DNA of 64,000 nt, taken from assembly GCF_018143015.1 (NCBI RefSeq), contig NC_054752.1, positions 3,844,001 to 3,908,000 of the forward strand, given 5' to 3'. This DNA comes from Lytechinus variegatus (taxonomy: Eukaryota > Echinodermata > Echinoidea > Temnopleuroida > Toxopneustidae). Below, piece after piece: positions 23,530-35,490 of the stretch (within the stretch, counting starts at the first letter, position 1; each line of letters opens with the position of its first letter). The position numbers and the translations under genes are program-made. The notes under the pieces are model-generated. The model was not told the origin of the DNA. It ran no database searches and worked only from the letters and a program-made list of their open reading frames with translations.

Positions 23530-26500
23530 ATGTGGGGTTACGATGATGAAGATGAACAATACCTTTCTCCCGCGGAATTACTCCGAGCAGCTATTATGCA
23601 GGAACAATTAAACAGGATCGCCTTTGCTATGGCATGCAGACCAAGTGATGATCAAGAAGAAGATACAGAAAATGAAGCACGGCAAATTGAGGTAATCATA
23701 AAGAAAACATCCACAGGTAACAGCTAGAACCAGAATGGTACCACCATTATTTCCACAATAACAAATTAGCAATATCCTTCTTATCAATCCTTTTCTCCTT
23801 CTTCCTCATCACCACCTTCTTCTATCGCGGAAGTGATTTACGGTACACCATGTGTTTAAAGTCCTGGAGGGAGTGAGATAGGAATAGGGGACAGTCAACT
23901 TGCCCGAGACGTCGAGTCTACTCTCCCGCTCCTGCTAATACCCATTTCGTCGACTCAAGCCTTCCACCCAAGTCTTCTCTCACCTACTCAAGCCTTCCAC
24001 CCAAGCCTGCATACTACTCAGCTTTCCACTGCTTCTGGTTTATAGTCCTTTTAAGGACTATATATATATACACACGCATTTAGAAAAAATACTCTTCTTT
24101 CAAACCTCCACTTTCTCGTCTTTCCTCATTTCTATCCACTGTTCTCTTATCTCTGGCCCCAGTGGCGGACCGTGAACCGAAGGAGACAAAGCATGGGGGC
24201 ACTGTATTGTTTGTGAACAATGCTGTGCCCCCCCCAATGCTTTGTCTCGTCCGGTTCACGGTCCGCCACTGTCTGGCCCTCCAGGACTTTACACATGGTG
24301 TACCGTACGTAAAGCACCTCCGCAATTGTTCATATACCACCATGCAAACCTTCTTCTACTACTACCTTTAAGACTTCTTATTCTTCTTCTACTACTGGCA
24401 TCCAGTTTGGACAAACATATCTTCCCGGTAAGGGTGTGCAAGCATTCCATCATTCATGGCATGGGGTAGACGTCTTTTTTTTTTTGGGGGGGGGGGGGAG
24501 GGGGTGACATCATTACTGACTACAATCAATTCACCAAATAAATCAACTCCTCTGTCCCGTTTTCGAACTAGGAAAGAAGGGAATGCCCATGCCGACGGTT
24601 GTATTGCCCCTGTCGTGAGCACCTCATTCTTTGATTGACGCAGCATCTCCCATATTGATGTCTGTTCTATTTCGGTGAAATTCGCAAGGTCATATTCATC
24701 TCTAGCAATGACCCCTCTACACTGTAATTTTTGTCCTAAATTGGTGGGGCTAAGGGGGGGGGGGGTCTAAGCCCCACCAATTTCCCGGGGTTAAGCTTAG
24801 CCCACTTCGTTTTCACACTAATGCAAAAAAGCAGGGTTAGCCGGCTTATTGTGGTGCTAGCACCACAATTGCGGTGCTAAGAGATGCAATGTGAAAACGA
24901 AACAGTGCTAAGGAAAGTGGGACTAAGCATTAACCAATCACAGAAGTCGAATTGCACGTTAATCACGCTCTGTATGGTAAAATCATCGGTATTCATGAGC
25001 TAAGGGATAGTCCGGGGTTACGGCATTATCCACGGTTGAGCAGATAGTATGGGGTTAAGAAAGACAGTGTAAATCGAAAAAAAGATAGTATGGGGTTAAG
25101 AAAGACAGTGTGAATCGAAAAAAAAGATAGTATGGGGTTAAGGATAGTCCGGGGTTAAGGATAGTATGGGGTTAAGGAAATGCAATGTGAAAAGCAGTAT
25201 CTTGTTGGTCTGGTGCCCGATGGAATGCCCCAGGACAGGGCCCTGTAAGAGAGGAAAGATCGAAGTCTGAAACCGACATCCATCCGCACTTGCTTACTGT
25301 CCTCGGTTGGTGAGGATAGCACGGCGCTACGTTATTCCATATTGTCCTCAATTGGGGATCCAAGTCTGATTCAATGGTGGTAGCTTCCAAGACTTCCCCA
25401 ATTACCATAACTCGCAAGTAGGAATCAATGCAAAATATTCCATTGACTCCTGCTCTTTCATGATGCAAGCGAAGAATCAGTAGAGGAGTGTCTAAAAGTG
25501 GTTAAATGATGAACTGTTCCAAAGTCTTATTGCAGGTTACCTACACAATAGATATCTGAAACGAAATATGGCAAAGAAGGGCAACAAAATATTTACCCTT
25601 TTGAGAGAAAATAGCTTTAAAAGATTTAAAAGGGGGCTTGTAAAATGGAACGGATGTTGCCTCGAATAATCATTCGGGGACATCATGTCCCTCTACTCCA
25701 AAGAGAACAATATACGATTGATTATTTTCTTGCTTCAAAGAATCAGTACAAGTAGAACTAATCAAATTGCGCAAATATTGTTCTCCGATGGGATTTGTAT
25801 TTCAGATCAAATTAATTTCAAAAACTGTTCTTGCCATTTCCCCATGGATTATATAAAATACAATACACAGTATTACGCGAATTTGGGGCAGATCATTTTC
25901 TTTTTTACATCTATAATTTCCATTCCAATAATAATGAAAATAAAAGGTATTTTCGAAAAACTGGGAGTAGCATTCTATCCAAGTAATTCCTAGTGATTAT
26001 GGACTGTTCTCATGCGAAATAAAGATTAACAATTCAAAATCATTCCGCATGTGTCACTATTACCTCAGTTGTATTCATCAATTATTGAAAACACTTTCCT
26101 TTGAATAACAAACATACCTGGCCCTTTTTTATCGGTAAACATGACATTTCTTTGATTTATTTTGATATACAATAGTAATGAACCTGAAAAGCAACAATAT
26201 TCCCCAGTCTTGATATTTAAAACAAATAGTTATGAATGCATTATGTGTCAACCCTTTCACCTACTTGGTTAAAGCATTTGGAAATGAATCAGAATTAATG
26301 CATATTCTTCTAATGTCACAATAGACCTCATGCATGTGACGTTATAATCTGATAGCGCCCTCCGTCAGAGTCTATATACATGTAAATACACGTAAATGGA
26401 GTTGTTAGAGAAGCACAAGCAGCAGATCATCAACCCCGTCATCAACGCATGCAAGGAAGTGACGTCAATAATAGCTATTCAATAATTCTCGTGGTTTTAT

Positions 26501-27989
26501 CTTGCAGGAAGCAAGCCGTTTGAGGCAGTTGGGTCTTTCAGCAAACCTAGGGCTACACGTAGCAAAAGCCGAGCCTGACCTTGGGTGCTTTTTCAACCAA
26601 CCTACCTACAGCGACACAATCTTACTTGTTGGAGCTTCTTCTTTCTATGCCCATCGCCTCATTCTTTCTTCATGGAGCAGTGTTCTCAGAGATATTGTCA
26701 AGATTCCAGATAGAGCCCGGGCTTCTGGTGGTCATGCAAATGGTGGCTTACAGAGGTACCAACTGGATGAGGAGCCAGATTGCTGCAGGGTGTTCGATAC
26801 CTTTTTAAAGTTCATGTATACTGGAGAGATAAGCATCACAGAGGATACCATCCTGCCTCTGCTGCAGTTAAGCAACAAGTATAAAGTTAGAGAACTGATC
26901 AAGCTCTGTGACAGCTATATCGGAGCGCTGGAAATGGATGTCTCCTCTGCAATCTCGGTACTCACGCAGGCAATGAAGTACAAGATGGCGCACATGGTGA
27001 AATCATGTATCAATGTTGTCCGCACAAATCTCGAGCTTGTAACTGCAGAGCAGTTGAAGGCCTTCGACTCGTCATTGATCGTTGAATTACTGAATTGCAA
27101 AGACCAAAGTCTAGTCGTCAAAGACGAATTTTCCCTGCTGGAGAAATTGGTACCTTGGTTATCTGCTTGCCCAGACGACGAGACCTTCAAGACCGTCGTA
27201 GAGTCTATCCGTTTTCCTTTCATGACAGCTCTGCAGCTAAAAGCAGTCGCGTCGATTGATATCAAAGGGAGGTTAGAAGACGTCAGCCCAGATTTTTTTG
27301 CAGACGCCCTTGAGCAGCATTCCCTCTATCGAGAAGGATTTGTTGAAGAGCTCATCCAACCTACACCTGCTCCTCGGCTTTATCTGAACCCCCCAGAAAA
27401 GGTCTTTGGCAAGTTTCAATGTACAGCAGGACAGATTTACGACGAAGAAGGTTTTGTGGAGGTGCACTTGAGTTCCCCTATGACATCAAAGAGAAGCATT
27501 CTCAAAAAGATCTTAGTTAACGGTACAAAAGAGGGCACTATGAATCATTACAAAGTCCATGACGCGGAGAAATGGCTTATAGATGTAAAACCGTTTCCTC
27601 GATGCGATGAAAAGCAAGACCAATCGTATGGACTAATGATCAGCATTCTTCTGGATTCTGACCAAGAAATCCGTAACGTTCTTTATTATCACGACATTGG
27701 TGCAGTGGTTGAGAGGATCGGATGTTCATCTCGATATGTCCCGCACAACCGGAATATCGAGGTGGCAGTTCAGATCAAGCACGAAGACGGATCTAGTCAC
27801 ATCATTTCTTCGAAGAAATTTCTTCCGGCAGCGATGGTAGACCAACGTAAAGATTTTCAAAGAAGAGATGGCAAGGCTATTTTCTCTTTCAAAACATCGT
27901 TCTACACACGGTCGTGGGCAAGTCTACAGAATATCAAATTGAGGGTGTCTGCCGTCATCCATCATGTTCATCACGAGGGGCAAACTTAG
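23530..27989 (+). CDS. BTBD17/Tango10-like BTB-BACK protein, paralogue C
   Basis: Coding exons 23530-23691 and 26508-27989 (about 547 aa) are separated by a 2.8-kb phase-0 intron. Exon 1 starts MWGYDDEDEQYL; an in-frame ATG at 23512 would add MDRRRT. I prefer 23530 because paralogue B also begins with a short aromatic/acidic start. Donor is GAG|GTAATC, acceptor CTTGCAG|GAAGCA. BTB is at about residues 87-195 (YSDTILLVGASSFYAHRLILSSWSS; KFMYTGEIS), BACK at about 200-310 (VKDEFSLLEKLVPWL), and the C-terminal TRAF/MATH-like region starts at PRLYLNP (about 343). The intron holds hAT and other MITEs. Several overlapping AATAAA signals lie at 28222-28250. Its upstream neighbour is paralogue B in the same orientation. 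Confidence 0.87.
23827..24323. mobile_element. TIR element in the paralogue C intron, hosting a nested hAT MITE
   Basis: The left arm (GCGGAAGTGATTTACGG then TACACCATGTG, AAAGTCCTGGAGGG) is repeated inverted at about 24275-24323 (CCCTCCAGGACTTT ... CCATGGTGTACCGTA-type, then CACCTCCGC). About 45 bp of arm is matched. The nested insertion at 24160-24271 sits just inside the right arm. Confidence 0.6.
24160..24271. mobile_element. 112-bp hAT MITE with 8-bp target duplication
   Basis: It starts CAGTGGCGGACCGTGAACCG and ends CGGTTCACGGTCCGCCACTG, an exact inverted pair. It is flanked on both sides by TCTGGCCC (24152-24159 and 24272-24279). CAGTGGCG ends plus an 8-bp duplication are diagnostic of hAT. 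It is almost a pure hairpin. Confidence 0.88.
24720..25200. repeat. Repeat-rich block: GGGGTTAAG words and about 42-bp tandem units
   Basis: Units starting GATAGTATGGGGTTAAG begin at 25043, 25084, 25126 and, shortened to 17 bp, at 25143 and 25160. Upstream are a hairpin around a G-run (TTGGTGGGGC ... GCCCCACCAA, 24740-24782) and words GTGAAAACGAA/TTCGTTTTCAC. It probably belongs to one internally amplified MITE. Confidence 0.5.
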
Positions 27990-29390
27990 GAAAATATTCC
28001 GGAAGAGAACCCGAAACCCTCCTCCAGTCCAGTAGGCCTTTTTTTCTGGACTTGGCTTGTAGATCAGACTCCACCAATAATTCTAATCATCGACACATTT
28101 CATCCGACAAGTTGTCAGGTCTGATAACTCTCCTCGTCTCGGGGGGTTGATTGGCTGTTAAGCACACGTCAATTTATAACTGAACCGAACTACCCTCCAC
28201 CTCATTTTATCATTTGTTATAAATAAAACATGAATAAATAAATAAATAAAATTGTAAGTGTCGGATATGATATATTTTGTCGGATAAACGTCTGACAAGC
28301 CGTTTCATGAACCCACCCCTGGTTGTAAGTTTACTTGTTATTACTGGCGTACAGATGGAGGGGCTTGGTGATCATGAAACCCGCCTTCACAAAAAAGAAC
28401 TAATAATAACAATAAAAAAAGAAGAAAGGAAAAAGTGAAAGTAAAGGGGTTAAATTTGAATATTAAAAAGTAAGAATTTGTTACAATATTACATTTTTGT
28501 ATAAACAAAATGTCAATTTTTTTTCTCGCTCGCTTCCCTCTTCCACATTTGTTTTTGTTGTTGAAATTTTGCCCCTTAAGGCCATGTCTGGCCCTTCAAT
28601 TTTTTGGCTCATTAATACGCAACGGTCAGAAATAATGGTCCCTGTATTTGGAATGAATTATCTTATGAATCGATTTCATTCACACCTTTTTCACCATATT
28701 AGAGATTCGATCGAAGATACAGTTGTATTTTAACATGCGAATAACATGTTTTGTGTGCGTGTGTATTTCATTTTATAATGCACGTATACTAATTAACGTA
28801 GAATGTGGCGCGTGTGTAAGTATAAGTTCGCTGTGTGTATTTGATGAATGAGTATTGTATTTGTAAGTCCAAACAATGTGTGTGTAACTGAATTTGCTTG
28901 TGTGTGTTTGTATTTGTGTTTATATTTTGTTTTTGTATTTTGCAGATCTATATTTCAGGTTTAATTGTGCCTATAACAGAAAGTACATCATGTATTTGTA
29001 AATGTGATTCAGGCAATCTATTGAAAATGTGTTACGGAAATATTCATATTCAGATGATATGCAGAATTTATTCAAGTCCCTTTTCTTCGTTTATTTCCTG
29101 AATTTAAGATTAATTTTCTTTTACTTTGGCAACTTTATTTTGTATGATTGAAATAAGTAAACTGAACTGGAACAGGTGCGAAAGAACACACCGGACCTGA
29201 TTGGTGGTAGTGATGGTGGGGTGGGGATACGTGGAGGGTGGGGAAATTCCATTTAAAATCAGTCAGTGAAAACTAATGTAACAGCCACTAAACTTTTGTA
29301 TCATTAGAATATTATGATGATTTAATATTAGACATTATTACTGAAACTTTACAAATCGTTTACAATTCATTTTTTTCGTGAGATGTTTAG
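27990..29390. other. 3' UTR of paralogue C, then spacer
   Basis: Poly(A) signals are at 28222-28250. A short 'ACTGGCGTACAGATGGAGGGG' hAT-like fragment lies near 28344. TGTGTG-rich sequence occupies 28750-28930. No gene recognised. Confidence 0.45.
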
Positions 29391-29392
29391 TA

Positions 29393-29631
29393 CACAGCAA
29401 AAACTGTGGTGTTAACCGGTGTACATAAATGACCACACCAGATATTCTACACCGGTGTTAAATCGGTGGTATTAGTTTTACACCTATAGGTGTTATTACA
29501 ACACCATTTGCTGTTACATTTACATTCTTTGATGTTATGTTTAATCTCTAGGGTGCAAGTTTAACACCTAAGGGTGTGGTCCTCTATTAACACCAAGTGG
29601 TGTCAGTTTTAACACCGCAGTTTTTACAGTG
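29393..29631. mobile_element. CACTG-type MITE built from GGTGTTAACACC words
   Basis: The ends CACAGCAAAAACTG and CAGTTTTTACAGTG are inverted, flanked by TA on both sides. The interior is repeated GGTGTTA / TAACACC words in both directions. Confidence 0.7.
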
Positions 29632-29971
29632 TATTCTATTGATTTTAATCGATACAGGCTTAAATACATTGATCTTCAAACCGGCAATAGTAACATTCAT
29701 CAAACTCTCTTTCTAGTCATAATTATCTCATGTGCACATTATAAAATGAATATTTGCCCCTTTGCATATTTTTTTTTTATTAAAGTCTAATAAAAGATAG
29801 GGATAACGTTTATTTTTTTTAATTTTGCTACTCCATCAAAACAGGTCGCGTTATGTATAGGAATGTTTACTTTTATCTTTCTCGTTTATGCATAATGTCC
29901 GGGAGGAATATATACTGCGTGAAAAAATAGATAAGAAAGAGACCATCAACTATGTCGTTGTCTTCTCTTAA

Positions 29972-30535
29972 AGGGGAATGGAACCTTTGGAACAAATATA
30001 CTTGTGTAGAAACAGAAAAAATCAAAGAATAAGAATAAAGAAAGTTTGAGAAAAATCGGACAAATAATGAGAAAGTTATGATTATTTGAATATTGCAATC
30101 ACTAATGCTATGGAGATCCTCCCATTGGCAATGCGACAAGGATGTGTGATGTCACTGATGAACAACTTTCCCTTTGGTGGGCTATAAAATACCCTCAAAA
30201 TGTCTCTTTTTGCTTTTTCTAATGATGATACAAACTCTATCCATGATGTATTCTTAAAAAAATATGTAATACATGCCCTCATGAGTCATGATGTGATAAA
30301 AGAGGCAATTCAAGTAAAATATATATGAAAGTAATAAGGAGAGTTGTTCACAAGTGACATCACACATCTTTGTCGCATTGCCAATTTGCTATCTCCATAG
30401 CATTAGTGATCGCAATATTCAAATGCTCATAGTTTTCTCATTATTTGTCCGATTTTTCTCTAACTTTTGTTGATCTGTTTCTTTTATGTTTCTGTTTTCA
30501 CACAAGCTATCTTGTTTCAATGGTTTCATTCTCCT
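29972..30535. mobile_element. TTAA-flanked MITE, 564 bp
   Basis: The arms begin AGGGGAATGGAACC and end GGTTTCATTCTCCT, with TTAA on each side (29968-29971 and 30536-30539). The arms stay matched for about 190 bp, including GTGATGTCACT / AGTGACATCAC and GGCAATGCGAC / GTCGCATTGCC. TTAA targets are used by piggyBac and Kolobok elements; the purine-rich AGGG end makes a Kolobok-like origin my preference. Confidence 0.7.
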
Positions 30536-30867
30536 TTAACAATATCTACCAACTAGTTGAAAGCGATAGTGCTTTCATCAGAAATCGAAACTTTTTGAAC
30601 GATTGTTATTACGAGCTAAGAATATAAGTCGACATCGTAAAATGTATTTAAATAATTGATCACCAGTTATAATTTGTCGTAATTTTGGGAGCGCGTATGT
30701 ACGTAGCCGTCGAGCCGAAGCAAATTCAATGTACCATCTCCAGTAGCATTGTAATGTTTGGATGAAAAATTACACTGACCTCAATCCATGACTGACATTC
30801 TCCAATAATTATGATTTACAGATTAATGCTGACAATTTTTTGATGATCAGTTTGCACTAAAGAAACG

Positions 30868-31000
30868 CTGTTTAAAAACTTCAGCACATCACCAGCTCTA
30901 ACAACTACTCTTTAAACTTTGAAACAAGTTGTTTGAAAGAGTTTAAAACAACTACTTTCAAGTTTTAACAAAATTAGAGTAACGGGCTTAAATATTGTGC
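30868..31000. mobile_element. Degraded GTTTAAAC-word MITE
   Basis: Motifs AACGCTGTTTAAA, GCTCTAACAACTAC and 'TTAGAGTAACGGGCTTAAAT' match the copy at 6897-7108. Confidence 0.45.
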
Positions 31001-31052
31001 TTTTTGGGGTGAATGATTATAATAAAATGTTTACCAACAGCGCATCATACTA

Positions 31053-31277
31053 CACAGTAAAAAAGCTGTTTAAGATTTTACACAACGCTGTTTACTAAAT
31101 GAATCTTACAGTATTTGTTTAACCGTTTAAACAATCATGTTTAATTTATTAAAGATTAGATATTGAAAATTAAACTTTGTTGCTCAAGATTTAACTACTT
31201 GTTTAAACTGTTTAAAGAATTACTAAAAGGTTCATATTATAGTAAACAGCGTTGTATAATTTTTTTCTTTTACTGTG
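31053..31277. mobile_element. CACTG-type MITE built from GTTTAAAC words
   Basis: The ends CACAGTAAAAAAGCTG and TTTTACTGTG are inverted and flanked by TA on both sides. Interior GTTTAAAC words are arranged as near-palindromes. Confidence 0.65.
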
Positions 31278-31984
31278 TAGTGTCCGTATATTTATTTTAA
31301 GATAGAAGATTAGAACTTCTTTACTATAGGTCCATGAATGAGGCAAAGAAAAAGACGTTATAACCCCTTCAAAGATGGCCAACTTGTTCTTTCTTCTCTA
31401 TTTAAAAAAAACGTTTTAAAAAAACATCAAGCTAATCTATTTGCTGTTTTCATTTCTTCTCTTCGCCTGACTGGAATGGTTCGTTCACTTTGTCGAAGAA
31501 AGGACCTTCCCAAAAATCAAGCTCATCCTAGCTAGGCCCCTCTGTCATGTCTTTAGATAGTCCTCTTCTGGATCCTCTTTCCGACTAGCCCCTGGTGGTG
31601 AACGCCTTCTTGGGCCCCCTCCTGGATCGCCCCTGTCTGGTACGACGCCCCCTCCCTGGTATAGATAAGGCTCCTCTTGATGTAGATAGGGTGGGCGGAG
31701 GGCGTCTCCGGCTGCTTCACACCGTACCGAGGCAACGAATCCAGTCGAACTGGTGGTATTTTCAAAGATAAAGAGGAAACACCAGAAGTAAATATTAATT
31801 TCAAGAAATCATCCTTACTTATTTAGAAGAAAACCCATTGAACAATGCATGTTTCTTTATATTCACTTTTGATTAACGAAAAAGAGGGGTACTTTATTTC
31901 CCTAATTATGGCATATCTGCTGTATACGCTTCAGAAAATATTAGACTAGTTAAGATACAATTTTGCAACTATAAACATATCAAT

Positions 31985-32280
31985 ATAATAATAATAATAG
32001 GTCCATTTATATAGCGCAGCTACTATGTGCATATACTCTACTGCGCTTTGATAATTGGTATCATATTATTACCCCGGCTGTAGCTGAGCCGCCATATTAA
32101 TAGGCGCTAAAGCGTTCAAGGAAAAATCCTACCGGGTACCCATTCACCTCACCTGGGTCGAGTGCAGCACAATGTGGATAAATTTCTTGCTGAAGGAAAT
32201 TACGCCATGGCTGGGATTCGAACCCACGACCCTCTGTTTCAAAGTCCGAAGACTAATCCACTGGGCCACAACGCTCCATC
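31985..32280 (-). mobile_element. tRNA-derived SINE
   Basis: On the minus strand the element starts with a tRNA-like head (GGAGCGTTGTGGCCCAGTGG), with a Pol III A box TGGCCCAGTGG and B box GGTTCGAATCCC (plus 32213-32224). A tRNA-unrelated body follows, ending ATATAAATGGACC and an (ATT)n tail (31985-31999 on plus). An internal Pol III promoter with a simple-repeat tail is the standard SINE layout. The same body is widespread in marine invertebrates as I recall. Confidence 0.8.
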
Positions 32281-32964
32281 ATTGAAACCTGTTAAAATAT
32301 CAATTTTGCATCCAAGTGTTTGTAGTTGTAGATTTTAGATGAACAACCATTTCTAAAATAATTTGTTTTCCTGGAAGGTATGTTTTGTTCAAAGGAAAAT
32401 ATAAAATGCACATCAAAGATATATTCCTCTGAAACGATCCATGACATTGATGAAAAACCCCCTTTTCATTACATAGGTTGAGTGTGAACTTACGGACAAG
32501 CTTAAATAATTCTTGTTTAATCCCGAATTACAGTTTTATTTGAAAAAAAATATTTATGTGTGCCAACGTGGCTGTATGTTTTTATTTAATTTAGATTTTA
32601 ATTAATGCGACTGGACCAAATTCAAGAGAAAAATAGAATGCGGTATGATTGTTCAAATGTAATTTGTGACTTAATGAACGACTGCATGAAAAGCCCAAAC
32701 TATAGGCATATAGTCCCACAAAAATCACTTTCCGCGAGTGTATGAAAATCGTTGAGGTTTCGGAGTCACGTGCTCAAAAGTTTACAAAAAGAAATGAACG
32801 AACTTGTATTCAATGAGTTAACATCTAATAAAGATTCCACGATTTTCACACAATGTTGTCCACGTGAGTCTTACTGTAGTTTTCTCGGTTTAAACAAGTA
32901 TTTAAATCTTAAGCATCATATTTCATTCTTTAATATTAAATTATCAATAAAGAAATTGAACATG

Positions 32965-33161
32965 CACTCTTAAAAATTTTGGGCAACATCCTGTCCAAAC
33001 AGCAATTGGTTAAAATTTTATCCAATCCTGGGTAGTTTTATAACCAATAATGGGTGCTTTGGGTGAAAACTAGACAGTATTGGTTGAAAACTACCCAGAG
33101 CTGAATAATTTTTTTAACCAACTGTTGTGTGGACAGTAAGTTGCCTTACATTTTAAGAGTG
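32965..33161. mobile_element. CACTC-ended MITE built from GGTT/AACC words
   Basis: CACTCTTAAAAATTTTGGGCAAC and its inverted TTGCC..ACATTTTAAGAGTG end, with TG on both sides. The interior repeats TTGGTTAAAA / GGGTAGTTTT words. Confidence 0.6.
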
Positions 33162-33370
33162 TGGTTGTGTAAACTGAACTACTTTGAGGTTCATTTAGTA
33201 AACAAGGGTGTATAAAACTTTAAACAGCATATTTACTGTGTAACTAAGTTCAGTGGCTCCGGGGTATTCTGTTCAACAATCCTTTGTGCAGAAGAGATAC
33301 TATATATACGTTAACAACGTTCGATCCTCGCCCCTCAGCCCCCCTAATATATTCAGCTAAAAACATCCAG

Positions 33371-33542
33371 GTGGGTGTTTCATAAAGCTGTACGTAAGTT
33401 AAGAGCGACTATAAGAACGACTGGTGATCCTTTCTTGCGTTAAGTGGTATATTGAATGGGCGATGGTTTAGCCCGTAAGAAAGGATCACCGGTCGTTCTT
33501 AAATCGCTCTTAACTTACGAACAGCTTTATGAAACGGCCCCC
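33371..33542. mobile_element. Short MITE, long palindrome (Harbinger-like?)
   Basis: Arms GTTTCATAAAGCTGTACGTA / 'TACGAACAGCTTTATGAAAC' and AAGAACGACTGGTGATCCTT / 'AAGGATCACCGGTCGTTCTT' are inverted over nearly the whole element. Confidence 0.65.
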
Positions 33543-34860
33543 AGGAGCCACTGAACAAGTTCACAGTAAGATTTTTGTTTCTTTTTTAGAACCACAGACG
33601 CATACCATCAGTCAGAAATGTCTTATCATTGCGCGCACACCTGCAATCTCTCACCATCTCCCACATCTCTCACACATCAACGACATTGCACTTTCCCACA
33701 CCCACCCGCTAACACAGACCCGCGCGTCACATCCCCTCCGCACACATCCTACACACATTCCCTCACACACAAATCCAATCAATATACCTAAATCTCCCGG
33801 TCCGGTGCGGACGTGTGCGGTCATTCCATTACTCTCCATGGAACGAGCTGTCGGTGACCAAGCTGAAATCAATCCAAGCAACAAGAGCAGAATACTCCGG
33901 GCTCCCTTCATTTTTCTGATATATATAAAAAAAATCAGAACAGGAAATCTAATTAGGGCTTATTATAGTGATTTTCCCCTTTCATCTCAGTGTTTACCAC
34001 GTGCTTGTAACATTTCATATACACATTGTTATACATGTTAAATGCTGTCACATATAGGCCTAATATGTATTAGCATCATGGCCGCAGACATAATGCCTTT
34101 TTTTTTGGGGGGGGGGGGTGGCAAGACACATAAAAGTTTGAAATAATTCAAACGCGAGGGAGCGAGCCCGTCTTAAGGGGAAAATTTGTATTTACAAAAG
34201 GAAATTAAAGGATTTCGTCCACACTTTTGGTGATTTTTATCAAAACTTTTCACTAAAAAACATTTAAGCAATTTATGAGGGGGGGGGGGGGGGTGCTGCC
34301 CCCATTTGCTGCGTACGGCATTTTTTTTGCAATAATAATATCCAACTCTTGTCTCAATTAAAATCCCAATCCATGCCCTTTCAATGTTATATCAAACACT
34401 GCAAAAACAGTGAACCCGGATTCAGAATAGAGCCATTGTATTTTAGCTCAGCACCGCTAGTGTTCGTTCATCCATTTGCGTTATTAAACACATTATGTTA
34501 TCATAACAATTATTTAGTTTCATGTTCAAAGACCATTGACCATGCATGGTGTACGTTCGAAACCCGAGTGTTCAGTCCTCTCAGAAAACCGAGCACTGGT
34601 GTTCATTTTAAGTGTTAAAAATGCTCTATTATATCCGTTACGACACGTGATATGCGAAGAGAACAAATGGCAATGCAGTAAATTAAATTTCCTTTGATTT
34701 ACTATAAAAAAATAAGCCTGTTCCAGATTATCTTTATCAGACCATTTGTTCTGATGAACGATGTCTTTTCCTAGGGATTTACATTTTTCAAACAGCCATA
34801 AATTTAGTCTTTCTTGTCCGATTTCTTTAAAACTTTCAACACTCTGTTTCTTCCACTGTA
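33543..34860. other. Spacer with CA-rich tract and two G-runs
   Basis: 33640-33790 is (CA)-rich. G-runs at 34108-34120 and 34279-34293 sit in degraded repeat sequence. The 170-codon frame crossing it starts in a MITE and is composed of His/Thr/Pro from the CA tract. Confidence 0.45.
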
Positions 34861-35072
34861 TGCATTCACAGATATCATTTTAGTATCAAGGGGAAATTCC
34901 ATTTAATTACATTAAGGGCACTTTCACAAAGCTGAAATTCGATATAGAAGGGAATTTCCCTATTTTCCTCGAAACCATGAAGTAGGCCAATAGCAATATG
35001 ACTCAGGATTTCAAAATGGTACAGTTTGATGCAAGTTAATATACAAATTTTCGGCATTACTACTATGTGTTT

Positions 35073-35490
35073 TAAGATCGCATGCTCGATCTGTAATGAA
35101 AATCATGAGTCAGAAAAGATTGGAACCAGTGGGATTCGAACCTGCCATTTATAATGCTTGCCGACAACGACTCATTAACCACCAGGCTATTCTGGTTCAC
35201 GGCTAAATCACGATAAACTGGAATTAAAAAAAATAGGAGTAATGCCGAAAATTTGTTTTCAAATTATAAATTTTTCCTATCAAAGCCTCATTATTAAGAT
35301 CGCATGCTTGATCTGTAATGAATATCACCTGCTATTTATACTGCTTGCCGGGCAGCGTCTTATTAACCACCAGGCTATTCTGGTTCACGGCTAAATCACG
35401 ATAAACTGGAATAAAAAGAAAAAACACAACGGAGTAATGCCGAAAGTTTGTTTTCTAATTATTGTTTCTCCCATTAAAGCCTCTTTATAT
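35073..35490 (-). repeat. Tandemly duplicated unit carrying a tRNA-like SINE head
   Basis: Two units start TAAGATCGCATGC (35073 and 35298) and share AACCACCAGGCTATTCTGG and 'GCTAAATCACGATAAACTGG'. On the minus strand unit 1 (35126-35200) has a perfect 7-bp acceptor-like pairing (GAACCAG/CTGGTTC), an A box TAGCCTGGTGG and a B box GGTTCGAATCC, but its T-stem does not pair well. It is therefore a tRNA pseudogene or SINE head, not a working tRNA. Unit 2 has lost the B box. Confidence 0.6.

Noticed and set aside
26502-26507. Start of paralogue C at 26502
   Set aside because: The codon there is TTG within the CTTGCAG acceptor; the coding exon begins at 26508.
31338-31804. Small frames on both strands with a GC-richer patch (31560-31740)
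   Set aside because: The patch stands out in composition, but neither strand shows splice sites, a domain or a pairing partner; I could not support a gene or element.
33529-34041. 170-codon plus-strand frame
   Set aside because: It starts inside a MITE and crosses a CA-rich tract; the composition is repeat-derived.
35126-35200. Functional tRNA gene on the minus strand
   Set aside because: A and B boxes and a 7-bp acceptor pairing are present, but the T-stem does not pair and the unit is part of a tandem repeat.
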